Source: Elusimicrobia bacterium GWF2_62_30 (GTDB lineage Bacteria; Elusimicrobiota; Elusimicrobia; Elusimicrobiales; UBA9959). From it: a stretch of 64,000 bases of DNA. The stretch is taken from NCBI GenBank assembly GCA_001799995.1, contig MGUK01000039.1, positions 45,875 through 109,874 of the forward strand, in the 5' to 3' direction. The notes below the pieces were generated by a model. The model worked only from the letters and a program-made list of their open reading frames with translations, was not told the DNA's origin and did no database searches. Both the position numbers and the translations under genes were made by a program. Positions 9,748-19,161 of this stretch are shown here, one piece after another (position 1 is the stretch's first letter; each line of letters begins with the position of its first letter).

Positions 9748-11790
9748 ATGATAAAGAAATACCTTATCCTCTGTTTTGCCGCGGCCCTCTGCTCCCCCGC
9801 GGCGGACCTGCGCGCGCAGGAAGACCTGGGAAAGCTCTATTCCGACTCTTCCGCGCAGTGGCTGGACGGCCGGCCGGAAGACGCCGCCGGCGCGCTCAAA
9901 TACGTCGCGTACCGCGCCACCGATACCGCCCTCACGCTGGCGGCGATGAAAGACCTCGCGGTCCTGTTCGCCGAGGCGGGCAAGAACAGCGAAGCGCTGG
10001 CTCACCTCGCGAAGGCCGAGATCCTGGCGCCGGAAGATTTCTACGTGCAGTTCGAAAAGGGCTGGAACCTCCTTTGCCTTGAAAAAGACCAGGACGCGCG
10101 CGCCGCGTTCGAAAAGTCCCTCACTCTTACCGCCGACCCGTCGCTGGTCATCCAGACCCGCTTCGCGCTGGCCCTGACGGAGGCCAGGCTCTCGGGTCCG
10201 GCCGCCGCGGTGGACCAGCTGCGGTCCGTCTACACCCGCTATCCTTACCTGCTCTCCCCGTCGGCGCAGATGATGGCCTTCTACCTGGAGAAGATGAAAA
10301 AAAAGCCGCACGCGCTGAACTTCATGAAAGAAGCCCTTTCCTACGATCCGCGCAACCTGCAGGCGGAAATAGACCTGGCGCGCCTCTACGAGGAGACCGG
10401 GTTCAATATGCCGGCCTGGCAGACCTACTACACGCTTTACGACCTGGACCCGGAGGAGCCCGCGTTCAGCGAGAAGATCAAAAAACTCTCCAAATATGTA
10501 AAAGGGAAAGCGGAAGACCTGCTCTACTGGGCGCGCATGGCCTGGCCGGCGCATAAGAACCCGATAGGCGCGGTATCCGGCCCGTCGATAAAGATCGCCC
10601 TGTACGCCGGGCGCGGCGGCGCGCCCGCGGCCGTCAAAAGCTTCAGCTTCATCGTCACCTCCGATTTCGACATGATGGACGCGCGCCTCGGGCGGATCTT
10701 CACCGGCCGGAGCGGCGTGCAATGGACCTTCGCTTACAACGAGATGAACCGTCTCTACGAATTACGGGACAACTCCGGGGCGGTGACCCATACCACGGCG
10801 AACAACGTGAGGATAGTGCCCAAGTCGGCCACCGCGGTCATACTTATTAAGAGCCCGGAGCTGCCGGAAGCGCACGGCGTCAACCGCAGCGACAAGGAAG
10901 TGGCAGGCGAAGTCCTGATCCTGACGCGCGAAAAAGGCTTCTGGCTTATAAACGAAACCGCGGCCGAATATCTGGTCAGCCCGGTGACCGCTTCCCTTTC
11001 CGACAGGAACAAGCTGCCCGAGTATATGAAGGCCCTGGCGGTAACGGTACGCACGCGCCTGGCCTGGCTGGCGGCTTCGGTGCGCCACGAAAGCCGTGAG
11101 TACCAGCTTTGCGATTCGGCCCACTGCCTGGTCTACCCCGGCCTGCAGGCGGAGAATGACGCGTCGGCGGAGGCCGCGAAGGCGACACGAGGCGAGGTGC
11201 TGCAGCTGGCCGGCGCCACGGCCCCGGCGGAATTCCACCGGGCGTGCGGCGGGATCACCCGCGAGGGGGTCAACGATTCAGGCCGCCCGGCGGTCAAAAC
11301 TACGCCTTTCGGGATCTACTCCAGGAGAGTGGAGGCCCCGCCCGACGGGCTGTTCTGCATGCCCGAGGACAAGACCGAAAGCGCTGACGTCTCCTGGACG
11401 CTGATGCTCGCCCCCAAATGGATAGAATCGCGCCTGAACCGGAAATACAAGGTAGGCTACCTTAAGGCCCTGGTCCCGCTGGCGCGGGAAGCGGACGGGC
11501 GCATAAGATCGATGAGGGCGGAGGGAACCGCCGGGACCGCGGTCATAGAAGGGCCCGCCGCGATAGCCGAAATGCTGACCGCCGGCACCCTGCGCTCGAC
11601 GCTGTTCAGCATCCGCCCCATCTACCGCGGCAAATTCCCCGAGTTCTTCATGCTGCGCGGCACCGGGACCGGCGACGGCACCGGACTGTGCCTGATGGGC
11701 GGGCGCGGGATGGCGAAGAACCTGGGCGCCAAATACCTGGCGATACTTTCCCGGTATTATCCCTACTATAAGGTAAAGAAGGTCCGCTGA
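9748..11790 (+). CDS. TPR and SpoIID/LytB domain protein
   Basis: 680 aa. Residues 1-23 form a signal peptide; about 25-260 are TPR-like helical repeats (DFYVQFEKGWNLLCLEKDQD). The rest resembles SpoIID/LytB: a helix like the family's AVAARTY region (LAVTVRTRLAW), then AEFHRACGGIT and TGLCLMGGRGMAKNLG near the end, matching FHSxCGGxT and the GHGxGMxQxGAxxMA signature. SpoIID is a peptidoglycan-remodelling lytic enzyme in spore formers; in non-sporulating phyla the domain is thought to act on the wall during growth. The His of the final signature is not conserved (TGDGTG). Confidence 0.82.
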   Translation: MIKKYLILCFAAALCSPAADLRAQEDLGKLYSDSSAQWLDGRPEDAAGALKYVAYRATDTALTLAAMKDLAVLFAEAGKNSEALAHLAKAEILAPEDFYVQFEKGWNLLCLEKDQDARAAFEKSLTLTADPSLVIQTRFALALTEARLSGPAAAVDQLRSVYTRYPYLLSPSAQMMAFYLEKMKKKPHALNFMKEALSYDPRNLQAEIDLARLYEETGFNMPAWQTYYTLYDLDPEEPAFSEKIKKLSKYVKGKAEDLLYWARMAWPAHKNPIGAVSGPSIKIALYAGRGGAPAAVKSFSFIVTSDFDMMDARLGRIFTGRSGVQWTFAYNEMNRLYELRDNSGAVTHTTANNVRIVPKSATAVILIKSPELPEAHGVNRSDKEVAGEVLILTREKGFWLINETAAEYLVSPVTASLSDRNKLPEYMKALAVTVRTRLAWLAASVRHESREYQLCDSAHCLVYPGLQAENDASAEAAKATRGEVLQLAGATAPAEFHRACGGITREGVNDSGRPAVKTTPFGIYSRRVEAPPDGLFCMPEDKTESADVSWTLMLAPKWIESRLNRKYKVGYLKALVPLAREADGRIRSMRAEGTAGTAVIEGPAAIAEMLTAGTLRSTLFSIRPIYRGKFPEFFMLRGTGTGDGTGLCLMGGRGMAKNLGAKYLAILSRYYPYYKVKKVR

Positions 11791-11799
11791 CCCCCGGCT

Positions 11800-12936
11800 A
11801 TGGTAAAGGTAGTGCACATAATAACGCGGCTGGATTTCGGGGGGGCGCAGGGCAACACTCTCTACACGGCCTCGCACCTGGACCGCGCGCGGTTCGACGC
11901 GGCGCTGTGGACCGGCGCGGGCGGCCTGCTCGACGAGAAGGCGCCCCGGGGCCTGCTTACGCACGTAACCGGCCTCGGCCGCGAAATAAATCCCTTCCAC
12001 GACCTTCTCGCGCTGTACCGCCTCTACCGCCTGCTCAGGCGCTCGGCTCCCGACGTTGTGCACACCCATTCCTCCAAGGCCGGCATCCTCGGCCGCCTGG
12101 CCGCCGCCGCGGCGCGCGTGCCGGTGGTCGTACACACCTTCCACGGTTTCGGCTTCCACCCGTTGCAGAGCCCGCTCAAGCGCGGCTTCTTCATCCTGCT
12201 GGAAAAGTTCTGCGCTCTGTTCAGCGACGCGCTGATCTTCGTCTCCCGGGATAACATGGAAACGGCGCGGGCCGCTGGCATCGGCTCCCCGGAAAAATAC
12301 AGGCTGATCCGCAGCGGGGTAAAACTTGCCGGCTACCCCGCGCAGGTCTCCCGGGCGGAAAAGCGCGCCGCCCTCGGGCTGCCGGAGTCCGCCCTGGTCG
12401 TAACCGCCATCGGCAACGCCAAGCCGCAGAAGAACCCCGGCGATTTCATAAAGGCCGCGGCGCGCCTGCTGCCGTCCCGCCCGGACGCGCGCTTCGTTTT
12501 CGTCGGCGGCGGGGAGGCGCTGGAAGCGCTGCGCGCCGAGACCGCCGCGCTCGGCCTCGCGGACCGCTGCCTCTTTACCGGCTGGAGGGAGGACTCCGGC
12601 GAAATACTGGCGGCCTCTGATATTTTCGCGCTCACCTCGCTGTGGGAAGGCCTCCCGCGCAGCCTGGTGGAAGCCATGAAGACCGGCCTGCCCTCCGTGT
12701 GCTACCGCGCCGACGGAGTGGCGGACATCCTTAAAGCCGGCCTTAACGGCTTCCCCGTAGAAAAAGGCGACCTGGACGGCTTCTGCTCCTCGCTCGCCCG
12801 GGTAATGGACGACGGGGCGCTGCGCGCGCGCCTTGCCGCCGGCGCGGCGGGAACGGACCTCGCCGAATTCGATATCGATACCATGGTGAAACAACAGGAA
12901 GAACTTTACACCGCCCTGCTGGCGGCCCGGAAATAA
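11800..12936 (+). CDS. Glycosyltransferase family 4
   Basis: 378 aa GT-B enzyme. The N-terminal acceptor domain starts VVHIITRLDFGGAQGNTLY and includes VVHTHSSKAGILGR. The C-terminal donor domain carries the E-x7-E motif WEGLPRSLVEAM and the helix GVADILKAGLNGFPV. It begins 9 nt after the SpoIID gene and ends 3 nt before a GT2 gene, so the three are probably one operon making an envelope glycan or glycolipid. Donor and acceptor are unknown. Confidence 0.92.
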   Translation: MVKVVHIITRLDFGGAQGNTLYTASHLDRARFDAALWTGAGGLLDEKAPRGLLTHVTGLGREINPFHDLLALYRLYRLLRRSAPDVVHTHSSKAGILGRLAAAAARVPVVVHTFHGFGFHPLQSPLKRGFFILLEKFCALFSDALIFVSRDNMETARAAGIGSPEKYRLIRSGVKLAGYPAQVSRAEKRAALGLPESALVVTAIGNAKPQKNPGDFIKAAARLLPSRPDARFVFVGGGEALEALRAETAALGLADRCLFTGWREDSGEILAASDIFALTSLWEGLPRSLVEAMKTGLPSVCYRADGVADILKAGLNGFPVEKGDLDGFCSSLARVMDDGALRARLAAGAAGTDLAEFDIDTMVKQQEELYTALLAARK

Positions 12937-12939
12937 TTT

Positions 12940-13890
12940 ATGACAAAGCTCTCCGTAGTTATCCCGGTACTGAACGAAGCGGAGGCCCTGCCGCGCCTCG
13001 CCCGCGAACTTACGGCGGCCCTCGATTCGCTCGGCCTGCCCTGCGAAGCTATCTGGGTGGACGACGGCAGCACCGACGGCTCCTTCGCCGCGCTCAGGGA
13101 ACTGGCCGCCGCCGACGCGCGCCACAAGGCCCTGCGCCTTTCGCGCAACTGCGGCCAGACGGCGGCCCTGGCGGCCGGCATAGCCGAAGCCTCCGGTGAA
13201 TGGATAGTCACGCTCGACGCGGACGGGCAGAACGATCCGGCCGACATCGCGGCGCTCCTGGCCCGGGCCCGCTCGGGCTACGACGTGGTGAGCGGCTGGC
13301 GCAAGGACCGGCACGACGCTTTTTTCTCCCGCATCCTCCCGTCGCGCGCGGCCAACGCGGTGATCTCCGCGGTCACCGGGGTGCAGCTGCACGATTTCGG
13401 CTGCACGCTGAAGATCTACCGGGCCTCCCTGCTCAAAAGCGTGGACCTTTACGGGGAAATGCACCGCTTCCTCCCCGCCCTGCTCAACTACGCCGGCGCT
13501 TCCATCTCCGAGCTGGAAGTCAACCACAGGCCCCGCGAGACCGGCCGTTCTAAATACGGCCTGGCCCGCACCTTCAAGGTGCTGCTGGACCTCCTCACCG
13601 TTAAATTCATGGGCGAGTTCATAACCAAGCCCATCTATCTTTTCGGGGGGATCAGCCTGGCCCTCCTGGCCGCTTCAGCGGCGATGGCCTGCTACACCCT
13701 CTATAACAAGTTCTTCAACCATATCTTCGTGAAGGACCAGCCGCTCTTCCTGGTGGCGATCTTCTTCGCCCTGGTAGCGGCGCAGTTCGCCTTCATGGGA
13801 CTGATAGCCGAAGTGCTGATCCGCACCTACCACAGCGCCAACCGCAAACCGCCGTACACCGTGGCCGAAAGGTCCCAGGCCGTTGACTAA
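12940..13890 (+). CDS. Glycosyltransferase family 2, polyprenyl-phosphate type
   Basis: 316 aa. GT-A domain with SVVIPVLNEAEALPRL, IWVDDGSTDGSF and the metal-binding VTLDADGQNDP. GRSKYG lies before two C-terminal membrane helices (about 230-255 and 270-295). This matches the DPM1/ArnC-like group that transfers a sugar to a polyprenyl phosphate at the inner membrane. It may supply a lipid-linked sugar for envelope modification; which sugar cannot be read from sequence. Confidence 0.9.
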   Translation: MTKLSVVIPVLNEAEALPRLARELTAALDSLGLPCEAIWVDDGSTDGSFAALRELAAADARHKALRLSRNCGQTAALAAGIAEASGEWIVTLDADGQNDPADIAALLARARSGYDVVSGWRKDRHDAFFSRILPSRAANAVISAVTGVQLHDFGCTLKIYRASLLKSVDLYGEMHRFLPALLNYAGASISELEVNHRPRETGRSKYGLARTFKVLLDLLTVKFMGEFITKPIYLFGGISLALLAASAAMACYTLYNKFFNHIFVKDQPLFLVAIFFALVAAQFAFMGLIAEVLIRTYHSANRKPPYTVAERSQAVD

Positions 13891-13920
13891 ACCCCGCAGA
13901 GTTGATATCTTATACCCGGC

Positions 13921-14418
13921 ATGCACGCAAAAGACCCGCTGATATTTAAAGCCCTGGAGATACGCGAAAGCCGGGGGCTGGACATTTCCCTGTCGCCGCC
14001 CCTGGAGTTCTACGCCGACGCTTTCACGGAGCCGGGCACGCTGAAAAGCCTCAAGGTCACCCTGTCGTTCTCCGTCGGGGGGGACGAGCTGCTCCTGACC
14101 GGACGGACGGACGCGGAACTGGCCCTGCGCTGCGCCCGCTGCGACGCGCCGATAGCCCGCCGCCTTTCCGACACTTTTGACGAGGCATACCCGGATTCAG
14201 TAGAATATATAGATACGCGCGATATTATCAGGGAGACCGTGGCCCTGCTCGCGCCGCTGAAAGTTTTGTGTTCCGAAACCTGCAAGGGACGGTGCCCGCT
14301 GTGCGGTGTTGACCGCAACGCGACGCCCTGCACCTGCAGCATGGACAAGGCGACTCCTTTCGAGGCGCTCAAAGGCCTCAAGATCAGGAAGCCCGACGAT
14401 AAAGGACGCAAACAGTAA
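13921..14418 (+). CDS. DUF177 (YceD-like) protein
   Basis: 165 aa. It contains the DUF177 cysteine pairs: RCARCDAPIARRL, a conserved DEAYPD segment and CSETCKGRCPLCG with later paired cysteines. DUF177/YceD genes sit upstream of rpmF in most bacteria and are linked to 23S rRNA accumulation. Here it is followed 16 nt later by rpmF and then plsX, the classical arrangement. No clear SD precedes the ATG; a possible TTGACT/TATCTT promoter would give a very short leader. Confidence 0.9.
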   Translation: MHAKDPLIFKALEIRESRGLDISLSPPLEFYADAFTEPGTLKSLKVTLSFSVGGDELLLTGRTDAELALRCARCDAPIARRLSDTFDEAYPDSVEYIDTRDIIRETVALLAPLKVLCSETCKGRCPLCGVDRNATPCTCSMDKATPFEALKGLKIRKPDDKGRKQ

Positions 14419-14434
14419 AAAAGAGGAATAGAAA

Positions 14435-14647
14435 ATGCCGAATCCCAAAAGAAAACATACCCGTTCCCGCAGAGATTCACGCCGCTCCCAGAACTGGAAG
14501 CTGGAAGTGAAAGAACTTGTACCCTGCGGCCAGTGCGGCGCGCTCCGCATCCCGCACCGCGTCTGCCCGTCCTGCGGCTTCTATAACGGCAAGCTCGAAG
14601 TGGCCAAGAAAGCCCCGAAGCAGGAAGAAGGCGAAGAAAAGAAATAA
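14435..14647 (+). CDS. rpmF: 50S ribosomal protein L32
   Basis: 70 aa, the usual size. It starts MPNPKRKHTRSRRDSRR, as in bacterial L32, and carries a CxxC...CxxC zinc ribbon (CGQCGALRIPHRVCPSCG). The C-terminal tail is Lys/Glu-rich. It has an AGAGGAA ribosome site and lies in the DUF177-rpmF-plsX order typical of bacteria. Confidence 0.97.
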   Translation: MPNPKRKHTRSRRDSRRSQNWKLEVKELVPCGQCGALRIPHRVCPSCGFYNGKLEVAKKAPKQEEGEEKK

Positions 14648-14656
14648 CGACGAGAT

Positions 14657-15703
14657 ATGCGAATAGCGCTCGACGCTCACGGCGGAGATTTCGGACTGAA
14701 GCCGAACCTGGAAGGCGCCCTGCTGGCGGCTAAAAAGCTGCCGCACGAAGTGATCCTGGTAGGCCGCGATCCCGAGATACGGGAGGAACTGCGCCGCCTC
14801 GGCGCGGAGAATCCCGAGCGCATCAGCATAGTGCACGCGCCCCAGCTGATAGACATGGGAAGCGACCCGGTAGCCGAATGCCGGGCCAAGCAGGACTCCA
14901 CGCTCATGGTCGGCGCGGGCCTGGTGCACGAGGGCAAGGCGGACGCGTTCATCTCCGCGGGGAACTCCGGCGCCATCATGGTCGCCTCCCTGCTGAAGAT
15001 AAAGCGCATCCCCGGAGTGATACGCCCGGCCATAGCCGCGCCGCTTCCCACGCTGAGAGGCACGACGCTGCTGCTGGACGCCGGCGCCAACATGGACTGC
15101 AAGCCCTGGCACCTGGCGCAGTTCGCCGTGATGGGCTCCCTCTACATGAAGGCGATCTTCAAAGTGGAAAATCCCACGGTAGGCCTGCTCTCCATCGGCG
15201 AGGAAGAGACCAAGGGCAATGCGCTGGTGCAGGAAACGCTGCCGCTGATAAAGGCCGTGGGAGTCAACTTCCATGGCCCCGTAGAGGGGAGGGATATCCC
15301 CGCGGGCCTGACCGACGTGATAGTGGCCGACGGCTTTACCGGCAACGTGGCGCTGAAACTTTACGAAGGCGCCGCCAAGACGATCTTTAAAATGCTCAAG
15401 GACCAGATACAGCGCAAGTTCACCTACAAGATAGGCGCGATGCTGATGCGCAAGCTCTTCACGGACATGAAGAAGAAAATGAACGTGGACGAGCTGGGGG
15501 GCGCGATGCTCCTGGGCGTGAACGGCGTGGTGCTGGTCTGCCACGGCAAGGTCAGCCCCAATACGATCTTTCACTCGGTGCGCGTCGCCGGCGAAATGGC
15601 GGAGTCCGGCCTGGTGCCGCACATACGCAAGCAGATAGAACTCGTGAGAGACCAGATCTCCGCGGCCAAAGACGAAGACGCTTCCGGCGCGGAGGTCAAA
15701 TGA
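14657..15703 (+). CDS. plsX: Phosphate acyltransferase PlsX
   Basis: 348 aa, normal length. It starts MRIALDAHGGDFG and has the PlsX landmarks SAGNSGAIMVASLL and LLDAGANMDCKP, plus ADGFTGNVALK. PlsX converts acyl-ACP to acyl-phosphate for membrane phospholipid synthesis. Its stop overlaps the fabG start by 4 nt, coupling phospholipid and fatty-acid synthesis genes. Confidence 0.97.
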   Translation: MRIALDAHGGDFGLKPNLEGALLAAKKLPHEVILVGRDPEIREELRRLGAENPERISIVHAPQLIDMGSDPVAECRAKQDSTLMVGAGLVHEGKADAFISAGNSGAIMVASLLKIKRIPGVIRPAIAAPLPTLRGTTLLLDAGANMDCKPWHLAQFAVMGSLYMKAIFKVENPTVGLLSIGEEETKGNALVQETLPLIKAVGVNFHGPVEGRDIPAGLTDVIVADGFTGNVALKLYEGAAKTIFKMLKDQIQRKFTYKIGAMLMRKLFTDMKKKMNVDELGGAMLLGVNGVVLVCHGKVSPNTIFHSVRVAGEMAESGLVPHIRKQIELVRDQISAAKDEDASGAEVK

Positions 15704-16446
15704 AGGCGCTGGAAGGGAAAACGGCCCTGATAACGGGCTCGGCCCGCGGCATAGGTTTTGAGATAGCCACGCTGTTCGCCGCCGAGGGGGCCTCGGTGGC
15801 AGTAGCCGACCTTTCCGAGGAAGCCTCGAAAGCCGCCGCGGCCGACATAGCCGCTAAGACGGGCGCCAAGACCCTCGGGCTCGGCCTCGACGTCTCGAAA
15901 GAGGCGGATTGCGAGAGAGCGGTGGAAGAAGCGGTGAAAGCTTTCGGCAAACTGGACGTGCTGGTAAACAACGCCGGGATAACGAAGGACAACCTCGTCC
16001 TGCGCATGAAGGAAGCGGATTTCGACGCGGTGATGTCGGTGAACCTCAAAGGGGCCTTCCTGATGTCGAAGGCGGCCGCCAAACTTATGCTGAAAGCCCG
16101 GACCGGCCGCATCATAAATATTTCCTCGGTGGTCGGGCAGAGCGGCCAGGCGGGCCAGGCAAACTATTCGGCCTCGAAGGCCGGCCTCATCGGCCTCACC
16201 AAGTCGCTGGCGCGGGAATTCGCGCCGCGCCAGGTGCTCGTCAACGCGGTGGCCCCGGGCTTCATACGCACCCGCATGACCGAAGGGCTCAAGGAAGAGG
16301 CGAAAACGAAAGTTTACGAGATGATCCCGCTGGGCCGCATGGGCGAACCGGCGGAAGTAGCTAAAGCCGCGCTGTTCCTGGCGGGCGACGGTTCCGCTTA
16401 CGTTACGGGCCAGGTGCTGGCCGTGAACGGCGGGCTGTACATGTAA
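15700..16446 (+). CDS. fabG: 3-oxoacyl-ACP reductase FabG
   Basis: 248 aa short-chain dehydrogenase. The NADPH-binding TGSARGIG, the NNAG motif, catalytic Ser in IINISSVVG and YxxxK in NYSASKAG are all present. FabG reduces 3-oxoacyl-ACP in fatty-acid elongation. The ATG overlaps plsX, and acpP follows 39 nt later. fabD, fabH and fabF, often in this cluster, are absent from it. Confidence 0.96.
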   Translation: MKALEGKTALITGSARGIGFEIATLFAAEGASVAVADLSEEASKAAAADIAAKTGAKTLGLGLDVSKEADCERAVEEAVKAFGKLDVLVNNAGITKDNLVLRMKEADFDAVMSVNLKGAFLMSKAAAKLMLKARTGRIINISSVVGQSGQAGQANYSASKAGLIGLTKSLAREFAPRQVLVNAVAPGFIRTRMTEGLKEEAKTKVYEMIPLGRMGEPAEVAKAALFLAGDGSAYVTGQVLAVNGGLYM

Positions 16447-16485
16447 ATTTCTGCGGACCCATACTATCAGCAGGAGGGCAACGTA

Positions 16486-16740
16486 ATGGCAGTGACCGAA
16501 AACCTGGAAGAAAGAGTCAAGAAGATAATCATCGAGCAGCTTGCCGTGGATTCATCCGAAGTCGTGGAAAAGGCGCAGTTCGTGCAGGACCTTGGCGCCG
16601 ATTCCCTCGACACCGTTGAACTGGTCATGGCGCTCGAAGAGGAATTCGACATCGAGATCCCGGACGAAGACGCCGAGAAGATCAAGACCGTCGGCGAAGC
16701 GATCAGCTACATAAAAGACAAGGCCGGAAAGAAAGACTGA
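16486..16740 (+). CDS. acpP: Acyl carrier protein
   Basis: 84 aa acidic protein with the phosphopantetheine-attachment motif [12 protein letters not shown] (Ser near residue 41). A strong AGGAGGG site precedes the ATG, consistent with the high expression of ACP. It carries growing acyl chains for FabG and PlsX, encoded just upstream. Confidence 0.98.
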   Translation: MAVTENLEERVKKIIIEQLAVDSSEVVEKAQFVQDLGADSLDTVELVMALEEEFDIEIPDEDAEKIKTVGEAISYIKDKAGKKD

Positions 16741-16754
16741 TTTCCCGCGCGGAA

Positions 16755-17438
16755 ATGGCTTTTCTTGAAGAAGTAATAGGATACAAATTCAGGAACCCGA
16801 AGCTGCTGGAAGAAGCTCTCACGCATAAGTCACATTCTGCGGAGAGCGGTTCGCCCAGCGACAATGAACGCCTGGAATTCCTGGGCGACAGTGTGCTCGG
16901 CCTGATCGTATCCTATTATCTTTTCCGGACCCACCCGGACAAGGACGAGGGCTTCCTGTCAAAAGCGAAATCCGCGCTGGTCTCGCGGGCCAACCTGGCC
17001 CGCCTGGCCGCCGGGATGGGGCTTGGCGAACACCTCTTCCTGGGCACAGGCGAGTACCAGAGCGGCGGCAAAAGCCGCCACAGCATACTGGCCAACGCCC
17101 TTGAAGCCGTGCTCGGCGCGGTCTACCTCGACGGCGGGCTTGCCGCCGCCGAAAAGATGGCCGCCCCGTGGCTCACCGCGCTGCCGGAGAACCTGGAGGC
17201 CGACCACAAGAGCGAATTGCAGGAGTATATCCAGAAACGCCACAAGCAGCCTCCGGATTACGAGCTGATGGAAGAGGAAGGGCCGGAGCACAACAAGCGC
17301 TTCACCGTCCGGGTCTGCATAGGCAGGAAAACGCTCGGCCTGGGCGGCGGCAAAAACAAGAAAGAGGCCCACCAGGCCGCCGCCAAGAACGCTCTGGAAT
17401 ACCTGCGCAGCCACGAGGTCAGGGGAGATGAGCTCTAA
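16755..17438 (+). CDS. rnc: Ribonuclease III
   Basis: 227 aa. The endonuclease signature NERLEFLGDSVLGL lies near residue 38, the second metal-binding region is ANALEAVLGAVYLDGG, and a double-stranded RNA-binding domain covers about 155-222 (KSELQEYIQKRHKQ, KNKKEAHQAAAKNAL). It processes rRNA and cleaves structured RNA. The acpP-rnc order is common in bacteria. The next gene starts inside its last codons. Confidence 0.97.
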   Translation: MAFLEEVIGYKFRNPKLLEEALTHKSHSAESGSPSDNERLEFLGDSVLGLIVSYYLFRTHPDKDEGFLSKAKSALVSRANLARLAAGMGLGEHLFLGTGEYQSGGKSRHSILANALEAVLGAVYLDGGLAAAEKMAAPWLTALPENLEADHKSELQEYIQKRHKQPPDYELMEEEGPEHNKRFTVRVCIGRKTLGLGGGKNKKEAHQAAAKNALEYLRSHEVRGDEL

Positions 17439-18048
17439 ATCCCGCGGCGGCATATCCCCCGGCAGCGGGGAGAAAGAACACAACGACAGAACCTTCGACG
17501 GGCTTGCGCTGAAAGGCAAGGCCGTAACCTCCAAACACTTTTCCGGCTGCGTTTTCAGGAACTGCGACCTGACCGGGCTCACGTTCCGCTTCTGTAAATT
17601 TACGGACTGCCGCTTCGAAAGCTGCAACCTCAGCCTGCTGAAGGTGCCCGGGACCGTTTTCAGCGGCGTCTCGTTCAAGGATTCCAAGCTGGTGGGGGTG
17701 GACTGGACGCAGGCTTCCTGGCCCAAAATAAAGCTGGCGGCGCCCCTCGCTTTCGCAGGCTGCCTGCTCAACGATTCCAATTTCCTGGGCCTTGCCCTGG
17801 CCGGCACGGCCATGACCGGCTGTCTCGCCCGGGACGCGGACCTGCGGGAAGCGGACCTGGCCGGTTCGGACCTGACAAAGACGGATTTCTCGGGCGCGCT
17901 TTTTTCGAACACGAACCTGGCGGGGGCCGACCTCACGGGGGCGCGCAACTACGCCATACGCATCTCGGAGAACAAGGTAAAGGACGCGAAGTTCTCCCTG
18001 CCGGAAGCCATGGACCTGCTCTACTGCCTGGACATAAAAATAGTATAA
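17428..18048 (+). CDS. Pentapeptide-repeat protein (Qnr/MfpA-like fold)
   Basis: 206 aa, overlapping the end of rnc by 11 nt. Repeats of the A(D/N)LxX type are clear (ADLREADLAGSDLTKTDFSG, ANLAGADLTGA variants), forming a right-handed quadrilateral beta helix. The end (NKVKDAKFSLPEAMDLL) resembles the C-terminal cap of Qnr-like proteins, which mimic DNA and protect gyrase. Gyrase protection is possible but unproven; the family alone does not define function. Confidence 0.85.
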   Translation: MSSKSRGGISPGSGEKEHNDRTFDGLALKGKAVTSKHFSGCVFRNCDLTGLTFRFCKFTDCRFESCNLSLLKVPGTVFSGVSFKDSKLVGVDWTQASWPKIKLAAPLAFAGCLLNDSNFLGLALAGTAMTGCLARDADLREADLAGSDLTKTDFSGALFSNTNLAGADLTGARNYAIRISENKVKDAKFSLPEAMDLLYCLDIKIV

Positions 18049-18066
18049 GGACGAACGGGCCGCCAT

Positions 18067-19146
18067 ATGAAAAACCACGCGATCTTAACTCTCCTTGCCG
18101 TACTTTTCCTCGCCGCCCCGGCGCGGTCGGCCGGGCCGCAGGACGGGGTTGGGACGGCGCAGAACGCCGCCTCCGCGCGGCTTACCGGCGCTATTCTGGT
18201 GGAAGTGGAAGGCTTTGCCGACCCCAAGGGAGACATCCCCTGCGCCAGGAATTCATTTTCCTTCGCCTGGCACTACAAGTTCTACTCGCCCGCGTCCAGG
18301 GAATGGCTGCTGGTGAACGCCTGCGGCTCCCGGCTGGTCAATACCTCCAGGCATTTCCCGTCCATGAACGTGGCAGAACCGACCACCCGCGTCCCTTTCG
18401 ATTTCGCCGACTCGGCCGCAGTACTGGAAAAACTCGCCAAGGCGGGGGCTTTCAAAGGCACCGGGAGCGCCAAAGAACGTGAAATACTTATGAACATGCG
18501 CATCCAGCCGGCGAAGAAGGGCGCCGCACCTGCCTGCCACTGGACGGTCTCGCAGGGCAGGGCGAAAGCCGTGATAGACTGCGCCGGCGAGAAGATAATA
18601 ACGGCGCCGGCCAAGCCCGCCGCCCCGGCAGGTAAGGGCGCCGGTGGAGCGGTGATAAAAGGCAAGGATACCGCCGGCAGGTATATAGCCCAGGCCCTGA
18701 GCGCCGTGGGCAGGAAGTACCCCAGGCTGGCCCTCCTGAACATCGAGACCCTGGCCGACAAGACCGGCAGCGCCAAATGCATAGTCGCGGCGGAAGGCGA
18801 CGGCTGGAGTTTCAATTTCTACGGGCCGGGAAAGCCGGACACCGTTACTTATAGCGCCTGCAAGGGCAAAACGCTGCTCCAGGAAATGAACTTCGCCGGG
18901 AAGACCGTGAACATCACCCGCCTCTCCCCGATCCCGGGAAGTTTCAAGAACAGCGACGAAGCGATGACGAAGATCCCGAAGAGCTGCCTGGCCTCGCATT
19001 CCACGTTCACGATGCGGCTGAATAATTTCGCCGCGGCAAAGACGCCGGTAACGGGGCATAACCTGCTTTGGACGGTGGAGTGCGGAACGCTCAGGTACTA
19101 CGTAGACGCGGCCACGGGCCGCTTCCTGGGCGGCGGCGAGAAATAA
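18067..19146 (+). CDS. Secreted protein with a duplicated domain, function unknown
   Basis: 359 aa with a signal peptide at 1-22 (MKNHAILTLLAVLFLAAPARS). Two copies of one domain follow, about 40-180 and 215-355. Each has a W-x-F/Y-x-FY core (FAWHYKFYSP; GWSFNFYGP), then a Cys-containing strand (VNACG; YSACKG), and near its end a W-T-V strand with nearby Cys (CHWTVSQG; LWTVECG). A Pro/Ala/Gly-rich linker joins them. I do not recognise the family. It lies between the pentapeptide protein and a HAD gene in one strand run. Confidence 0.7.
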   Translation: MKNHAILTLLAVLFLAAPARSAGPQDGVGTAQNAASARLTGAILVEVEGFADPKGDIPCARNSFSFAWHYKFYSPASREWLLVNACGSRLVNTSRHFPSMNVAEPTTRVPFDFADSAAVLEKLAKAGAFKGTGSAKEREILMNMRIQPAKKGAAPACHWTVSQGRAKAVIDCAGEKIITAPAKPAAPAGKGAGGAVIKGKDTAGRYIAQALSAVGRKYPRLALLNIETLADKTGSAKCIVAAEGDGWSFNFYGPGKPDTVTYSACKGKTLLQEMNFAGKTVNITRLSPIPGSFKNSDEAMTKIPKSCLASHSTFTMRLNNFAAAKTPVTGHNLLWTVECGTLRYYVDAATGRFLGGGEK

Positions 19147-19161
19147 CGGGGGAGTAAAAAA

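Noticed and set aside
17428-18048. Quinolone-resistance (Qnr) gene
   Set aside because: The pentapeptide fold and C-terminal resemblance are real, but such proteins are common on chromosomes with unknown roles; resistance cannot be claimed.
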